In this document: positions 1 through 10,829 of the stretch, in pieces | How the letters are laid out: each line of letters opens with the position of its first letter | Position numbering within the stretch: position 1 is the stretch's first letter | Origin: Metallyticus violacea | Lineage: Eukaryota; Arthropoda; Insecta; Mantodea; Metallyticidae | NCBI GenBank assembly: GCA_030762175.1 | Contig: CM060834.1 | Span: 65,639,501 to 65,703,500, forward strand | Reading direction: 5' to 3' | DNA length: 64,000 bases | Program-made: the position numbers and the translations under genes | The notes under the pieces: model-generated | What the model was told of the DNA's origin: nothing | The model's database searches: none | What the model saw: only the letters and a program-made list of their open reading frames with translations

Positions 1-279
1 TTGATAGCCTCAGACAAGCATATTATGCGCAAAGAATCTCGAAAAGAAAAAAATTTTTTTTTCGAAGTTTGGAAACTTCGTTAGAATCACTTTTTTTCCG
101 TTTTTATATGAGATAACTTGTTCTCTTTCATTATACTAGTTTGATAGCCTTAGACAAGCATATTATGCGCAAAGAATCTCGAAAAGAAAAAAATTTTTTT
201 TCGAAGTTTGGAAACTACCTTAGAATCACTTTTTTTCCATTCTTATTTGAAATAACTTGTTCTCTTTCATTATACTAGT

Positions 280-418
280 TTGATAGCCTCAGACAAGCAT
301 ATTATGCGCAAAGAATCTCGAAAAGAAAAAAATTTTTTTTCGAAGTTTGGAAACTTCCTTAGAATCACTTTTTTTCCATTCTTATTTGAGATAACTTGTT
401 CTCTTTCATTATACTTGT
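280..418 (+). repeat. Reference C-type satellite monomer (139 bp)
   Basis: A clean example of the C-type monomer. It differs from the G-type at two linked diagnostic positions: ACTTCC instead of ACTTCG (position 79) and TTCCATTC instead of TTCCGTTC (position 99). The tail usually reads GAGATAACTTG, and this copy ends ATACTTGT rather than ATACTAGT. The C at position 79 breaks the outer base pair of the 18-nt dyad and removes a CpG. The A at position 99 removes another, leaving three CpGs per monomer. G- and C-types are interspersed throughout the window without a strict dimer rhythm. Confidence 0.88.
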
Positions 419-2501
419 TTGATAGCCTTAGACAAGCATATTATGCGCAAAGAATCTCGAAAAGAAAAAAATTTTTTTTCGAAGTTTGAAAACTTCGTTA
501 GAATCACTTTTTTTCCGTTCTTATTTAAGATTACTGGTTCTCTTTCATTATACTAGTTTGATAGCCTCAGACAAGCATATTATGCGCAAAGAATCTCGAA
601 AAGAAAAAAATTTTTTTTTCGAAGTTTGGAAACTTCGTTAGAATCACTTTTTTTCCGTTTTTATATGAGATAACTTGTTCTCTTTCATTATACTAGTTTG
701 ATAGCCTTAGACAAGCATATTATGCGCAAAGAATCTCGAAAAGAAAAAAATTTTTTTTCGAAGTTTGGAAACTTCGTTGGAATCACTTTTTTCCCGTTCT
801 TATTTAAGATTACTGGTTCTCTTTCATTATACTAGTTTGATAGCCTCAGACAAGCATATTATGCCCAAAGAATCTCGAAAAGAAAAAAATTTTTTTTCGA
901 AGTTTGGAAACTTCCTTAGAATCACATTTTTTCCATTCTTATTTGAGATAACTTGTTCTCTTTCATTATACTAGTTTGATAGCCTTAGACAAGCATATTA
1001 TGCGCAAAGAATCTCGAAAAGAAAAAAATTTTTTTCGAAGTTTGGAAACTTTGTTAGAATCACTTTTTTTCCGTTCTTATTTGAGATAACTGGTTCTCTT
1101 TCATTATACTAGTTTAATAGCCTCAGACAAGCATATTATGCGCAAAGAATCTCGAAAAGAAAAAAATTTTTTTTCGAAGTTTGGTAACTTCCTTAGAATC
1201 ACTTTTTTTCCATTCTTATTTGAGATAACTTGTTCTCTTTCATTATACTTGTTTGATAGCCTTAGACAAGCATATTATGCGCAAAGAATCTCGAAAAAAA
1301 AAAAAATTTTTTTCGAAGTTTGGAAACTACGTTAGAATCACTTTTTTTCCGTTCTTATTTGAGATAACTTGTTCTCTTTCATTATACTAGTTTGATAGCC
1401 TTAGACAAGCATATTATGCGCAAAGAATCTCGAAAAGAAAAAAATTTTTTTTCGAAGTTTAGAAACTTCCTTAGAATCACTTTTTTTCCATTCTTATTTG
1501 AGATAACTTGTTCTCTTTCATTATACTTGTTTGATAGCCTTAGACAAGCATATTATGCGCAAAGAATCTCAAAAAGAAAAAAGTTTTTTTTCGAAGTTTG
1601 GAAACTTCCTTAGAATCACTTTTTACCATTCTTATTTGAGATAACTTGTTCTCTTTCATTATACTAGTTTGATAGCCCCAGACAAGCATATTATGCGCAA
1701 AGAATCTCGAAAAGAAAAAAATTTTTTTTCGAAGTTTGGAAACTTCCTTAGAATCACTTTTTTTCCATTCTTATTTGAGATAACTTGTTCTCTTTCATTA
1801 TACTAGTTTGATAGCCTTAGACAAGCATATTATGCGCAAAGAATCTCGAAAAGAAAAAAATTTTTTTCGAAGTTTGGAAACTTCGTTAGAATCACTTTTT
1901 TTCCGTTCTTATTTGAGATAACTGGTTCTCTTTCATTATACTAGTTTGATAGCGTCAGACAAGCATATTATCCGCAAAGAATCTCGAAAAGAAAAAAATT
2001 TTTTTTCGAAGTTTGGAAACTTCCTTAGAATCACTTTTTTTCCATTCTTATTTGAGATAACTTGTTCTCTTTCATTATACTTCTTTGATAGCCTTAGACA
2101 AGCATATTATGCGCAAAGAATCTCGAAAAGAAAAAAATTTTTTTTCGAAGTTTGGAAACTTCGTTGGAATCACATTTTTTCCGTTCTTATTTAAGATTAC
2201 TGGTTCTCTTTCATTATACTAGTTTGATAGCTTCAGACAAGCATATTATTTGCAAAGAATGTCGAAAAGAAAAAAATTTTATTTCGAAGTTTGGAAACTT
2301 CGTTAGAATCACTTTTTTTCCGTTCTTATTTGAGATAACTGGTTCTCTTTCATTATACTACTTTGATAGCCTCAGAAAAGCATATTATGCGCAAAGAATC
2401 TCGAAAAGAAGAATATTTTTTTTCGAAGATTGGAAACCTCGTTAGAATCACTTTTTTTCCGTTCTTATTTGAGATAACTGGTTCTCTTTCATTATACTAG
2501 T

Positions 2502-2631
2502 TTGATTGCCTCAGACAAGCGCAAAGAATCTCGAAAAGAAAAAAATTTTTTTTCGAAGTTTGGAAACTTCCTTAGAATCACATTTTTTCCATTCTTATTT
2601 GAGATAACTGGTTCTCTTTCATTATACTAGT
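2502..2631 (+). repeat. 130-bp deletion monomer (marker; five copies in window)
   Basis: Reads TTGATTGCCTCAGACAAGC and then GCAAAG directly, having lost ATATTATGC between two GC dinucleotides. Copies start at 2502, 13889, 20824, 33740 and 35537. The 2502 and 20824 copies are 130 bp. Those at 13889, 33740 and 35537 are 129 bp because they share a further loss of one G (GAAGTTTGAAAC). Each is followed by a monomer with CAACCATATT. The copies therefore fall into two lineages. Confidence 0.88.
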
Positions 2632-3522
2632 TTGATAGCCTCAGACAACCATATTATGCGCAAAGAATCTCGAAAAGAAAAAAATTTTTTTTCGAAGTTT
2701 GGAAACTTCCTTAGAATCACTTTTTTTCCATTCTTATTTGAGATAACTTGTTCTCTTTCATTATACTTGTTTGATAGCCTTAGACAAGCATATTATGCGC
2801 AAAGAATCTCGAAAAGAAAAAAATTTTTTTTCGAAGTTTGGAAACTTCGTTAGAATCACTTTTTTTCCGTTCTTATTTAAGATCACTGGTTCTCTTTCAT
2901 TATACTATTTTGATAGCCTCAGACAAGCATATTATGCGCAAAGAATCTCGAAAAAAAAAAAATTTTTTTTCGAAGTTTGGAAACTTAGTTAGAATCACTT
3001 TTTTTCCGTTCTTATTTGAGATAACTTGTTCTCTTTCATTATACTAGTTTGATAGCCTTAGACAAGCATATTATGCGCAAAGAATCTCGAAAAGAAAAAA
3101 ATTTTTTTTCGAAGTTGGAAACTTCCTTAGAATCACTTTTTTTCCATTCTTATTTGAGATAACTTGTTCTCATTCATTATACTTGTTTGATAGCCTTAGA
3201 CAAGCATATTATGCGCAAAGAATCTCGAAAAGAAAAAAATTTTTTTTCGAAGTTTGGAAACTTCCTTAGAATCACTTTTTTTCCATTCTTATTTGAAATA
3301 ACTTGTTCTCTTTCATTATACTAGTTTGATAGCCTCTGACAAGCATATTATGCGCAAAGAATCTCGAAAAGAAAAAAATTTTTTTTCGAAGTTTGGAAAC
3401 TTCGTTAGAATCACTTTTTTTCCATTCTTATTTGAGATAACTTGTTCTCTTTCATTATACTAGTTTGATAGCCTATGACAAGCATATTATGCGCAAAGAA
3501 TTTCGAAAAGAAAAAAATTTTT

Positions 3523-3538
3523 TTTCCAAGATTGGAAA
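3523..3538. other. Shifted dyad TTTCCAA-GA-TTGGAAA in a variant monomer
   Basis: In the monomer reading TTTCCAAGATTGGAAACCTCG the standard CGAAGTTT/AAACTTCG dyad is destroyed. The same bases now form a perfect 7-bp inverted repeat with a GA centre, displaced a few bases to the left. The same monomer appears near 14911, 21849, 23933, 34763, 36560 and 39619. A single C change in the H2 monomer near 53790 (TTTCCAAGTTTGGAAA) gives the equivalent shifted dyad independently. Confidence 0.7.
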
Positions 3539-3603
3539 CCTCGTTAGAATCACTTTTTTTCCGTTCTTATTTGAGATAACTGGTTCTCTTTCATTATACT
3601 AGT

Positions 3604-3743
3604 TTGATAGCCTCAGAAAAGCATAGATGTGCGCAAAGAATCTCGAAAAGAAAAAAATTTTTTTTCGAAGTTTGAAAACTTCGTTAGAATCACTTTTTTT
3701 CCGTTCTTATTTGAGATAACTGGTTCTCTTTCATTATACTAGT
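3604..3743 (+). repeat. 140-bp CATAGATGTG monomer (marker; twelve copies)
   Basis: The usual CAGACAAGCATATTATGCGC is replaced by CAGAAAAGCATAGATGTGCG, one base longer, which removes the GCATA/TATGC dyad. Copies start at 3604, 5966, 9859, 12636, 14990, 25956, 30127, 32488, 34841, 36638, 39697 and 47621. All have the GTTTGAAAACTTCG form just downstream and a G-type tail. None occurs to the right of 47.8 kb. Confidence 0.85.
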
Positions 3744-5009
3744 TTGATAGCCTCAGACAAGCATATTATGCGCAAAGAATCTCGAAAAGAAAAAAATTTT
3801 TTTTCGAAGTTTGGAAACTTACTTAGAATCACTTTTTTTCCATTCTTATTTGAGATAACTTGTTCTCTTTCATTATACTTGTTTGATAGCCTTAGACAAG
3901 CATATTATGCGCAAAGAATCTCGAAAAGAAAAAAATTTTTTTTCGAAGTTTGGAAACTTCGTTAGAATCACTTTTTTTCCGTTCTTATTTAAGATTACTG
4001 GTTCTCTTTCATTATACTAGTTTGATAGCCTCAGACAAGCATATTATGCGCAAAGAATCTCGAAAAGAAAAATTTTTTTTTCGAAGTTTGGAAACTTCGT
4101 TAGAATCACTTTTTTTCCGTTCTTATTTGAGATAACTTGTTCTCTTTCATTATACTAGTTTGATAGCCTTAGACAAGCATATTATGCGCAAAGAATCTCG
4201 AAAGGAAAAAATTTTTTTTTCGAAGTTTGGAAACTTCGTTAGAATCACTTTTTTTCCGTTCTTATTTGAGATAACTTGTTCTCTTTCATTATACTAGTTT
4301 GATAGCCTTAGACAAGCATATTATGCGCAAAGAATCTCGAAAGGAAAAAAATTTTTTTTCGAAGTTTGGAAACTTCGTTAGAATCACTTTTTTTCCGTTC
4401 TTATTTGAGATAACTGGTTCTCTTTCATTATACTTGTTTGATAGCCTGAGACAGGCATATTATCGCAAAGAATCTCGAAAAGAAAAAAATTTTTTTTCGA
4501 AGTTTGGAAACTACCTTAGAATCACTTTTTTTCCGTTCTTATTTGAGATAACTTGTTCTCTTTCATTATACTAGGTTGATAGCCTTAGACAAGCATATTA
4601 TGCGCAAAGAATCTCGAAAAGAAAAAAATTTTTTTTCGAAGTTTGGAAACTTCGTTAGAATCACTTTTTTTCCATTCTTATTTGAGATAACTTGTTCTCT
4701 TTCATTATACTTGTTTGATAGCCTGAGACAAGCATATTATGAGCAAAGAATCTCGAAAAGAAAAAAGTTTTTTTTCGAAGTTTGGAAACTACCTTAGAAT
4801 CACTTTTTTTCCATTCTTATTTGAGATAACTTGTTCTCTTTCATTATACTAGTTTGATAGCCTCAGACAAGCATATTATGCGCAAAGAATCTCGAAAAGA
4901 AAAAAATTTTTTTTCGAAGTTTGGAAACTTCGTTAGAATCACTTTTTTTCCGTTCTTATTTAAGATTACTGGTTCTCTTTCATTATACTAGTTTGATAGC
5001 CTCAGACAA

Positions 5010-5020
5010 GCATATTATGC
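5010..5020. other. Short dyad GCATA-T-TATGC in each monomer (example)
   Basis: A perfect inverted repeat with 5-bp arms and a single central T, immediately followed by GC to give TGCGCA. It is present in nearly all monomers. Exceptions are the 130-bp monomers, which have lost ATATTATGC, and the 140-bp monomers, which read CATAGATGTGC instead. Two of the main length variants therefore arise exactly at this dyad. Function unknown. Confidence 0.8.
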
Positions 5021-5030
5021 GCAAAGAATC

Positions 5031-5056
5031 TCGAAAAGAAAAAAATTTTTTTTCGA
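5031..5056. other. A7T8 tract framed by TCGA on both sides (example)
   Basis: Each monomer has TCGAAAAG followed by seven A, then eight T and CGA. The segment is an imperfect palindrome centred on the A/T junction, with TCGA at each outer edge. The only asymmetries are the G at its eighth base and a difference in arm length. A-tracts running into T-tracts narrow the minor groove and bend DNA, and such tracts are targets of AT-hook proteins. Repeated every 139 bp, this could give the array a regular bend. Tract length varies by one or two bases between monomers and accounts for many single-base length changes. Confidence 0.75.
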
Positions 5057-5071
5057 AGTTTGGAAACTTCG
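5054..5071. other. 18-nt dyad CGAAGTTT-GG-AAACTTCG (example)
   Basis: A perfect inverted repeat with 8-bp arms and a 2-nt GG centre, present in full in G-type monomers. C-type monomers have ACTTCC and lose the outer pair. Variants reading GGAATCTTCC or GGAATATTCC weaken the right arm further. Dyad symmetry able to extrude as a cruciform is known to be enriched in centromeric satellites that lack CENP-B boxes. A role here is inference only. Confidence 0.85.
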
Positions 5072-5083
5072 TTAGAATCACTT
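5067..5083 (+). other. CENP-B-box-like stretch (partial match only)
   Basis: The sequence CTTCGTTAGAATCACTT lines up with the mammalian CENP-B box YTTCGTTGGAARCGGGA. It matches the left part well (CTTCGTT.GAA.C) but has ACT where the box has GGG. Of the nine positions usually regarded as essential, six fit (TTCG, A and C). Some monomers read CTTCGTTGGAATCAC and so match one more base (766, 2152, 16450, 18392, 19228 and 20474 regions). C-type monomers have TTCC and cannot match the core. Because GGG is missing, CENP-B binding is not supported. The entry records a resemblance, not a site. Confidence 0.25.
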
Positions 5084-8051
5084 TTTTTCCGTTCTTATTT
5101 GAGATAACTGGTTCTCTTTCATTATACTAGTTTGATAGCCTCAGACAAGCATATTATGCGCAAAGAATCTCGAAAAGAAAAAAATTTTTTTTCGAAGTTT
5201 GGAAACTTCCTTAGAATCACTTTTTTTCCATTCTTATTTCAGAAAACTTGTTCTCTTTCATTATACTTGTTTGATAGCCTTAGACAAGCATATTATGCGC
5301 AAAGAATCTCGAAAAGAAAAAAATTTTTTTTCGAAGTTTGGAAACTTCGTTAGAATCACTTTTTTTCCGTTCTTATTTAAGATTACTGGTTCTCGTTCAT
5401 TATACTAGTTTGATAGCCTCAGACAAGCATATTATGCGCAAAGAATCTCGAAAAGAAAAAAAATTTTTTTCGAAGTTTGGAAACTTCCTTAGAATCACTT
5501 TTTTTCCATTCTTATTAGAGATAACTTGTTCTCTTTCATTATACTAGTTTGATAGCCTCAGACAAGCATATTATGCGCAAAGAATCTCGAAAAGAAAAAA
5601 ATTTTTTTTCGAAGTTTGGAATCTTCCTTAGAATCACTTTTTTTCCATTCTTATTTGAGATAACTTGTTCTCTTTCTATATACTAGTTTGATAGCCTTAG
5701 ACAAGCATATTATGCGCAAAGAATCTCGAAAAGAAAAAAAATTTTTTTCGAAGTTTGGAAACTTCGTTAGAATCACTTTTTTTCCGTTCTTATTTGAAAT
5801 AACTGGTTCTCTTTCATTATACTAGTTTGATAGCCTTAGACAAGCAATTTATGCGCAAAGAATCTCGAAAAGAAAAAAATTTTTTTTCGAAGTTTGAAAA
5901 CTTCGTTAGAATCACTTTTTTTCCGTTCTTATTTGAGATAACTGGTTCTCTTTCATTATACTAGTTTGATAGCCTCAGAAAAGCATAGATGTGCGCAAAG
6001 AATCTCGAAAAGAAAAAATTTTTTTTTCGAAGTTTGAAAACTTCGTTAGAATCACTTTTTTTCCGTTCTTATTTGAGATAACCGGTTCTCTTTCATTATA
6101 CTAGTTTGATAGCCTCAGACAAGCATATTATGCGCAAAGAATCTCGAAAAGAAAAAAATTTTTTTTCGAAGTTTGGAAACTTCGTTAGAATCACTTTTTT
6201 TCCGTTCTTATTTGAGATAACTGGTTCTCTTTCATTATACTTGTTTGATAGCCTGAGACAGGCATATTATGCGCAAAGAATCTCGAAAAGAAAAAAATTT
6301 TTTTTCGAAGTTTGGAAACTACCTTAGAATCACTTTTTTTCCGTTCTTATTTGAGATAACTTGTTCTCTTTCATTATACTAGTTTGATAGCCTTAGACAA
6401 GCATATTATGCGCAAAGAATCTCGAAAAGAAAAAAATTTTTTTTCGAAGTTTGGAAACTTCGTTAGAATCACTTTTTTTCCATTCTTATTTGAGATAACT
6501 TGTTCTCTTTCATTATACTTGTTTGATAGCCTGAGACAAGCATATTATGCGCAAAGAATCTCGAAAAGAAAAAAGTTTTTTTTCGAAGTTTGGAAACTAC
6601 CTTAGAATCACTTTTTTTCCATTCTTATTGGAGATAACTTGTTCTCTTTCATTATACTAGTTTGATAGCCTCAGACAAGCATATTATGCGCAAAGAATCT
6701 CGAAAAGAAAAAAATTTTTTTTCGAAGTTTGGAAACTTCCTTAGAATCACTTTTTTTCCTTTCTTATTTAAGTTAACTTGTTCTCTTTCATTATACTAGT
6801 TTGATATCCTTAGACAAGCATATTATGCGCAAAGAATCTCGAAAAGAAAAAAATTATTTTTCGAAGTTTGGAAACTTCGTTAGAATCACTTTTTTTCCGT
6901 TCTTATTTGAGATAACTTGTTCTCTTTCATTATACTTGTTTGATAGCCTTAGACAAGCATATTATGCGCAAAGAATCTCGAAAAGAAAAAAATTTTTTTT
7001 CGAAGTTTGGAAACTTCCTTAGAATCACTTTTTTTCCATTCTTATTTGAGATAACTTGTTCTCTTTCATTATACTAGTTTGATAGCCTCAGACAAGCATA
7101 TTATGCGCAAAGAATCTCGAAAAGAAAAAAATTTTTTTTCGAAGTTTGGAATCTTCCTTAGAATCACTTTTTTTCCATTCTTATTTGAGATAACTTGTTC
7201 TGTTTCATTATACTAGTTTGATAGCCTTAGACAAGCATATTATGCGCAAAGAATCTCGAAAAGAAAAAAATTTTTTTTCGAAGTTTGGAAACTTCGTTAG
7301 AATCACTTTTTTTCCGTTATTATTTAAGATAACTTGTTCTCTTTCATTATACTAGTTTGATAGCCTTAGACAAGCATATTATGCGCAAAGAATCTCGAAA
7401 AGAAAAAAATTTTTTTTTGAAGTTTGGAAACTTCGTTAGAATCACTTTTTTTCCGTTCTTATTTGAAATAACTGGTTGTCTTTCATTATACTAGTTTGAT
7501 AGCCTTAGACAAGCATATTATGCGCAAAGAATCTCGAAAAGAAAAAAATTTTTTTTCGAAGTTTGGAAACTTCGTTAGAATCACTTTTTTTCCATTCTTA
7601 TTTGAGATAACTTGTTCTCTTTCATTATACTTGTTTGATAGCCTGAGACAAGCCTATTATGCGCAAAGAATCTCGAAAAGAATAAAATTTTTTTTCGAAG
7701 TTTGGAAACTACCTTAGAATCACTTTTTTTCCATTCTTATTTGAGATAACTTGTTCTCTTTCATTATACTAGTTTGATAGCCTCAGACAAGCATATTATG
7801 CGCAAAGAATCTCGAAAAGAAAAAAATTTTTTTTCGAAGTTTGGAAACTTCGTTAGAATCACTTTTTTTCCGTTCTTATTTAAGTTAACTTGTTCTCTTT
7901 CATTATACTAGTTTGATAGCCTTAGACAAGCATATTATGCGCAAAGAATCTCGAAAAGAAAAAAATTTTTTTTCGAAGTTTGGAAACTTCGTTAGAATCA
8001 CTTTTTTTCCGTTCTTATTTGAGATAACTGGTTCTCTTTCATTATACTAGT

Positions 8052-8190
8052 TTGATAGCCTCAGACAAGCATATAATGCGCAAAGAATCTGGAAAGGAAA
8101 AAAATTTTTTTTCGAAGTTTGGAAACTTCCTTAGAATCACTTTTTTTCCATTCTTATTTGAGATAACTTGTTCTCTTTCATTATACTTGT
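8052..8190 (+). repeat. CATATAATGCGC / AATCTGGAAAGG marker monomer
   Basis: Carries CATATAATGC and ATCTGGAAAGG, with a C-type tail. It recurs at 28320, 38446, 42617, 45536, 51232, 56231 and 61921. A further derivative (GCAAATAATCTGG) starts near 49851, 54849 and 60540. Each H unit thus contains one of each form about ten monomers apart, which helps fix the unit register. Confidence 0.75.
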
Positions 8191-10693
8191 TTGATAGCCT
8201 CAGACAAGCATATTATGCGCAAAGAATTTCGAAAAGAAAAAAATTTTATTTCGAAGTTTGGAAACTTCGTTAGAATCACTTTTTTTCCGTTCTTATTTAA
8301 GATTACTGGTTCTCTTTCATTATACTAGTTTGATAGCCTCAGACAAGCATATTATGCGCAAAGAATGTCGAAAAGAAAAAAATTTTATTTCGAAGGTTTG
8401 AATATTCGTTAGAATCACTTTTTTTCCGTTCTTATTTGAGATAACTGGTTCTCTTTCATTATACTACTTTGATAGCCTCAGAAAAGCATATTTTGCGCAA
8501 AGAATCTCGAAAAGAAACATATTTTTTTTCGAAGATTGGAAACCTCGTTAGAATTACTTTTTTTCCGTTCTTATTTGAGATAACTGGTTCTCTTTCATTA
8601 TACTAGTTTGATAGCCTCAGACAAGCATATTATGCGCAAAGAATCTCGAAAAGAAAAAAATTTTTTTTCGAAGTTTGGAAACTTCCTTAGAATCACTTTT
8701 TTTCCATTCTTATTTGAGATAACTTGTTCTCTTTCATTATACTAGTTTAATAGCCTTAGACAAGCATATTATGCGCAAAGAATCTCGAAAAGAAAAAAAT
8801 TTTTTTTCGAAGTTTGGAAACTTCGTTAGAATCACTTTTTTTCCGTTCTTATTTGAGATAACTGGTTCTCTTTCATTATACTAGTTTGATAGCCTCAGAC
8901 AAGCATATTATGCCCAAAGAATCTCGAAAAGAAAAAAATTTTTTTTCGAAGTTTGGAAACTTCCTTAGAATCACTTTTTTTCCATTCTTATTTGAGAAAA
9001 CTTGTTCTCTTTCATTATACTTGTTTGATAGCCTTAGACAAGCATATTATGCGCAAAGAATCTCGAAAAGAAAAAAATTTTTTTTCGAAGTTTGGAAACT
9101 TCGTTAGAATAACTTTTTTTCCGTTCTTATTTAAGATTACTGGTTCTCGTTCATTATACTAGTTTGATAGCCTCAGACAAGCATATTATGCGCAAAGAAT
9201 CTCGAAAAGAAAAAAATTTTTTTTCGAAGTTTGGAAACTTCGTTAGAATCACTTTTTTTCCGTTCTTATTTGAGATAACTTGTTCTCTTTCATTATACTT
9301 GTTTGATAGCCTTAGACAAGCATATTATGCGCAAAGAATCTCGAAAAGAAAAAAATTTTTTTTCGAAGTTTGGAAACTTCCTTAGAATCACTTTTTTTCC
9401 ATTCTTATTTGAGATAACTTGTTCTCTTTCATTATACTAGTTTGATAGCCTCAGACAAGCATATTATGCGCAAAGAATCTCGAAAAGAAAAAAATTTTTT
9501 TTCGAAGTTTGGAATCTTCCTTAGAATCACTTTTTTTCCATTCTTATTTGAGATAACTTGTTCTCTTTCATTATACTAGTTTGATAGCCTTAGACAAGCA
9601 TATTATGCGCAAAGAATCTCGAAAAGAAAAAAAATTTTTTTCGAAGTTTGGAAACTTCGTTAGAATCACTTTTTTTCCGTTCTTATTTGAAATAACTGGT
9701 TCTCTTTCATTATACTAGTTTGATAGCCTTAGACAAGCATATTATGCGCAAAGAATCTCGAAAAGAAAAAAATTTTTTTTCGAAGTTTGGAAACTTCGTT
9801 AGAATCACTTTTTTTCCGTTCTTATTTGAGATAACTGGTTCTCTTTCATTATACTAGTTTGATAGCCTCAGAAAAGCATAGATGTGCGCAAAGAATCTCG
9901 AAAAGAAAAAAATTTTTTTTCGAAGTTTGAAAACTTCGTTAGAATCACTTTTTTTCCGTTCTTATTTGAGATAACTGGTTCTCTTTCATTATACTAGTTT
10001 GATAGCCTCAGACAAGCATATTATGCGCAAAGAATCTCGAAAAGAAAAAAATTTTTTTTCGAAGTTTGGAAACTTACTTAGAATCACTTTTTTTCCATTC
10101 TTATTTGAGATAACTTGTTCTCTTTCATCATACTTGTTTGATAGCCTTAGACAAGCATATTATGCGCAAAGAATCTCGAAAAGAAAAAAATTTTTTTTCG
10201 AAGTTTGGAAACTTCGTTAGAATCACTTTTTTTCCGTTCTTATTTAAGATTACTGGTTCTCTTTCATTATACTAGTTTGATAGCCTCAGACAAGCATATT
10301 ATGCGCAAAGAATCTCGAAAAGAAAAAATTTTTTTTTCGAAGTTTGGAAACTTCGTTAGAATCACTTTTTTTCCGTTCTTATTTGAGATAACTTGTTCTC
10401 TTTCATTATACTAGTTTGATAGCCTTAGACAAGCATATTATGCGCAAAGAATCTCGAAAGGAAAAAAATTTTTTTTCGAAGTTTGGAAACTTCGTTAGAA
10501 TCACTTTTTTTCCGTTCTTATTTGAGATAACTGGTTCTCTTTCATTATACTTGTTTGATAGCCTGAGACAGGCATATTATGCGCAAAGAATCTCGAAAAG
10601 AAAAAAATTTTTTTTCGAAGTTTGGAAACTACCTTAGAATCACTTTTTTTCCGTTCTTATTTGAGATAACTTGTTCTCTTTCATTATACTAGT

Positions 10694-10829
10694 TTGATAG
10701 CCTTAGACAAGCATATTATGCGCAAAGAATCTCGAAAAGAAAAAAATTTTTTTTCGAAGTTTGGAAACTTCGTTAGAATCACTTTTTTTCCATTATTTGA
10801 GATAACTTGTTCTCTTTCATTATACTTGT
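10694..10829 (+). repeat. Monomer with 3-bp tail deletion (marker)
   Basis: The tail reads TTCCATTATTTGAG instead of TTCCATTCTTATTTGAG, a loss of three bases. The only other copy I saw is near 30642 in block B, where the three monomers that precede it in block A are missing. It is a good landmark for the block A to B duplication and for the deletion of about 416 bp in block B. Confidence 0.75.

Larger units (their letters stand above)
4993..5131 (+). repeat. Reference G-type satellite monomer (139 bp)
   Basis: A clean example of the G-type monomer. In order it holds GATAGCCTCAGACAAG, the GCATATTATGC dyad, GCGCAAAGAATC, TCGA, an A7T8 tract, TCGA, the GTTT-GG-AAAC dyad core ending in ACTTCG, TTAGAATCAC, T7, CCGTTC, TTATTTGAGATAACTGG, TTCTCTTTCATTATACTAGT. 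G-type monomers carry G at position 79 (ACTTCG) and usually G at position 99 (TTCCGTTC). Many are followed by AACTGG, and a subgroup has AAGATTACTGG. The type contains five CpG sites. Confidence 0.9.

Noticed and set aside
5031..5071. Rho-independent terminator or bacterial regulatory site, from the dyad and nearby T-run
   Set aside because: The dyad is AT-rich with a 2-nt centre and no GC stem, the T-run precedes it on the + strand, and there is no gene to terminate. The element occurs hundreds of times.
5010..5071. Terminal inverted repeats of a small transposon (MITE)
   Set aside because: The dyads are local and internal to every monomer. There are no target-site duplications and no element flanked by different sequence.
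5067..5083. A genuine CENP-B box
   Set aside because: The right half of the box (CGGG) is absent; only C is kept. It is reported only as a resemblance.
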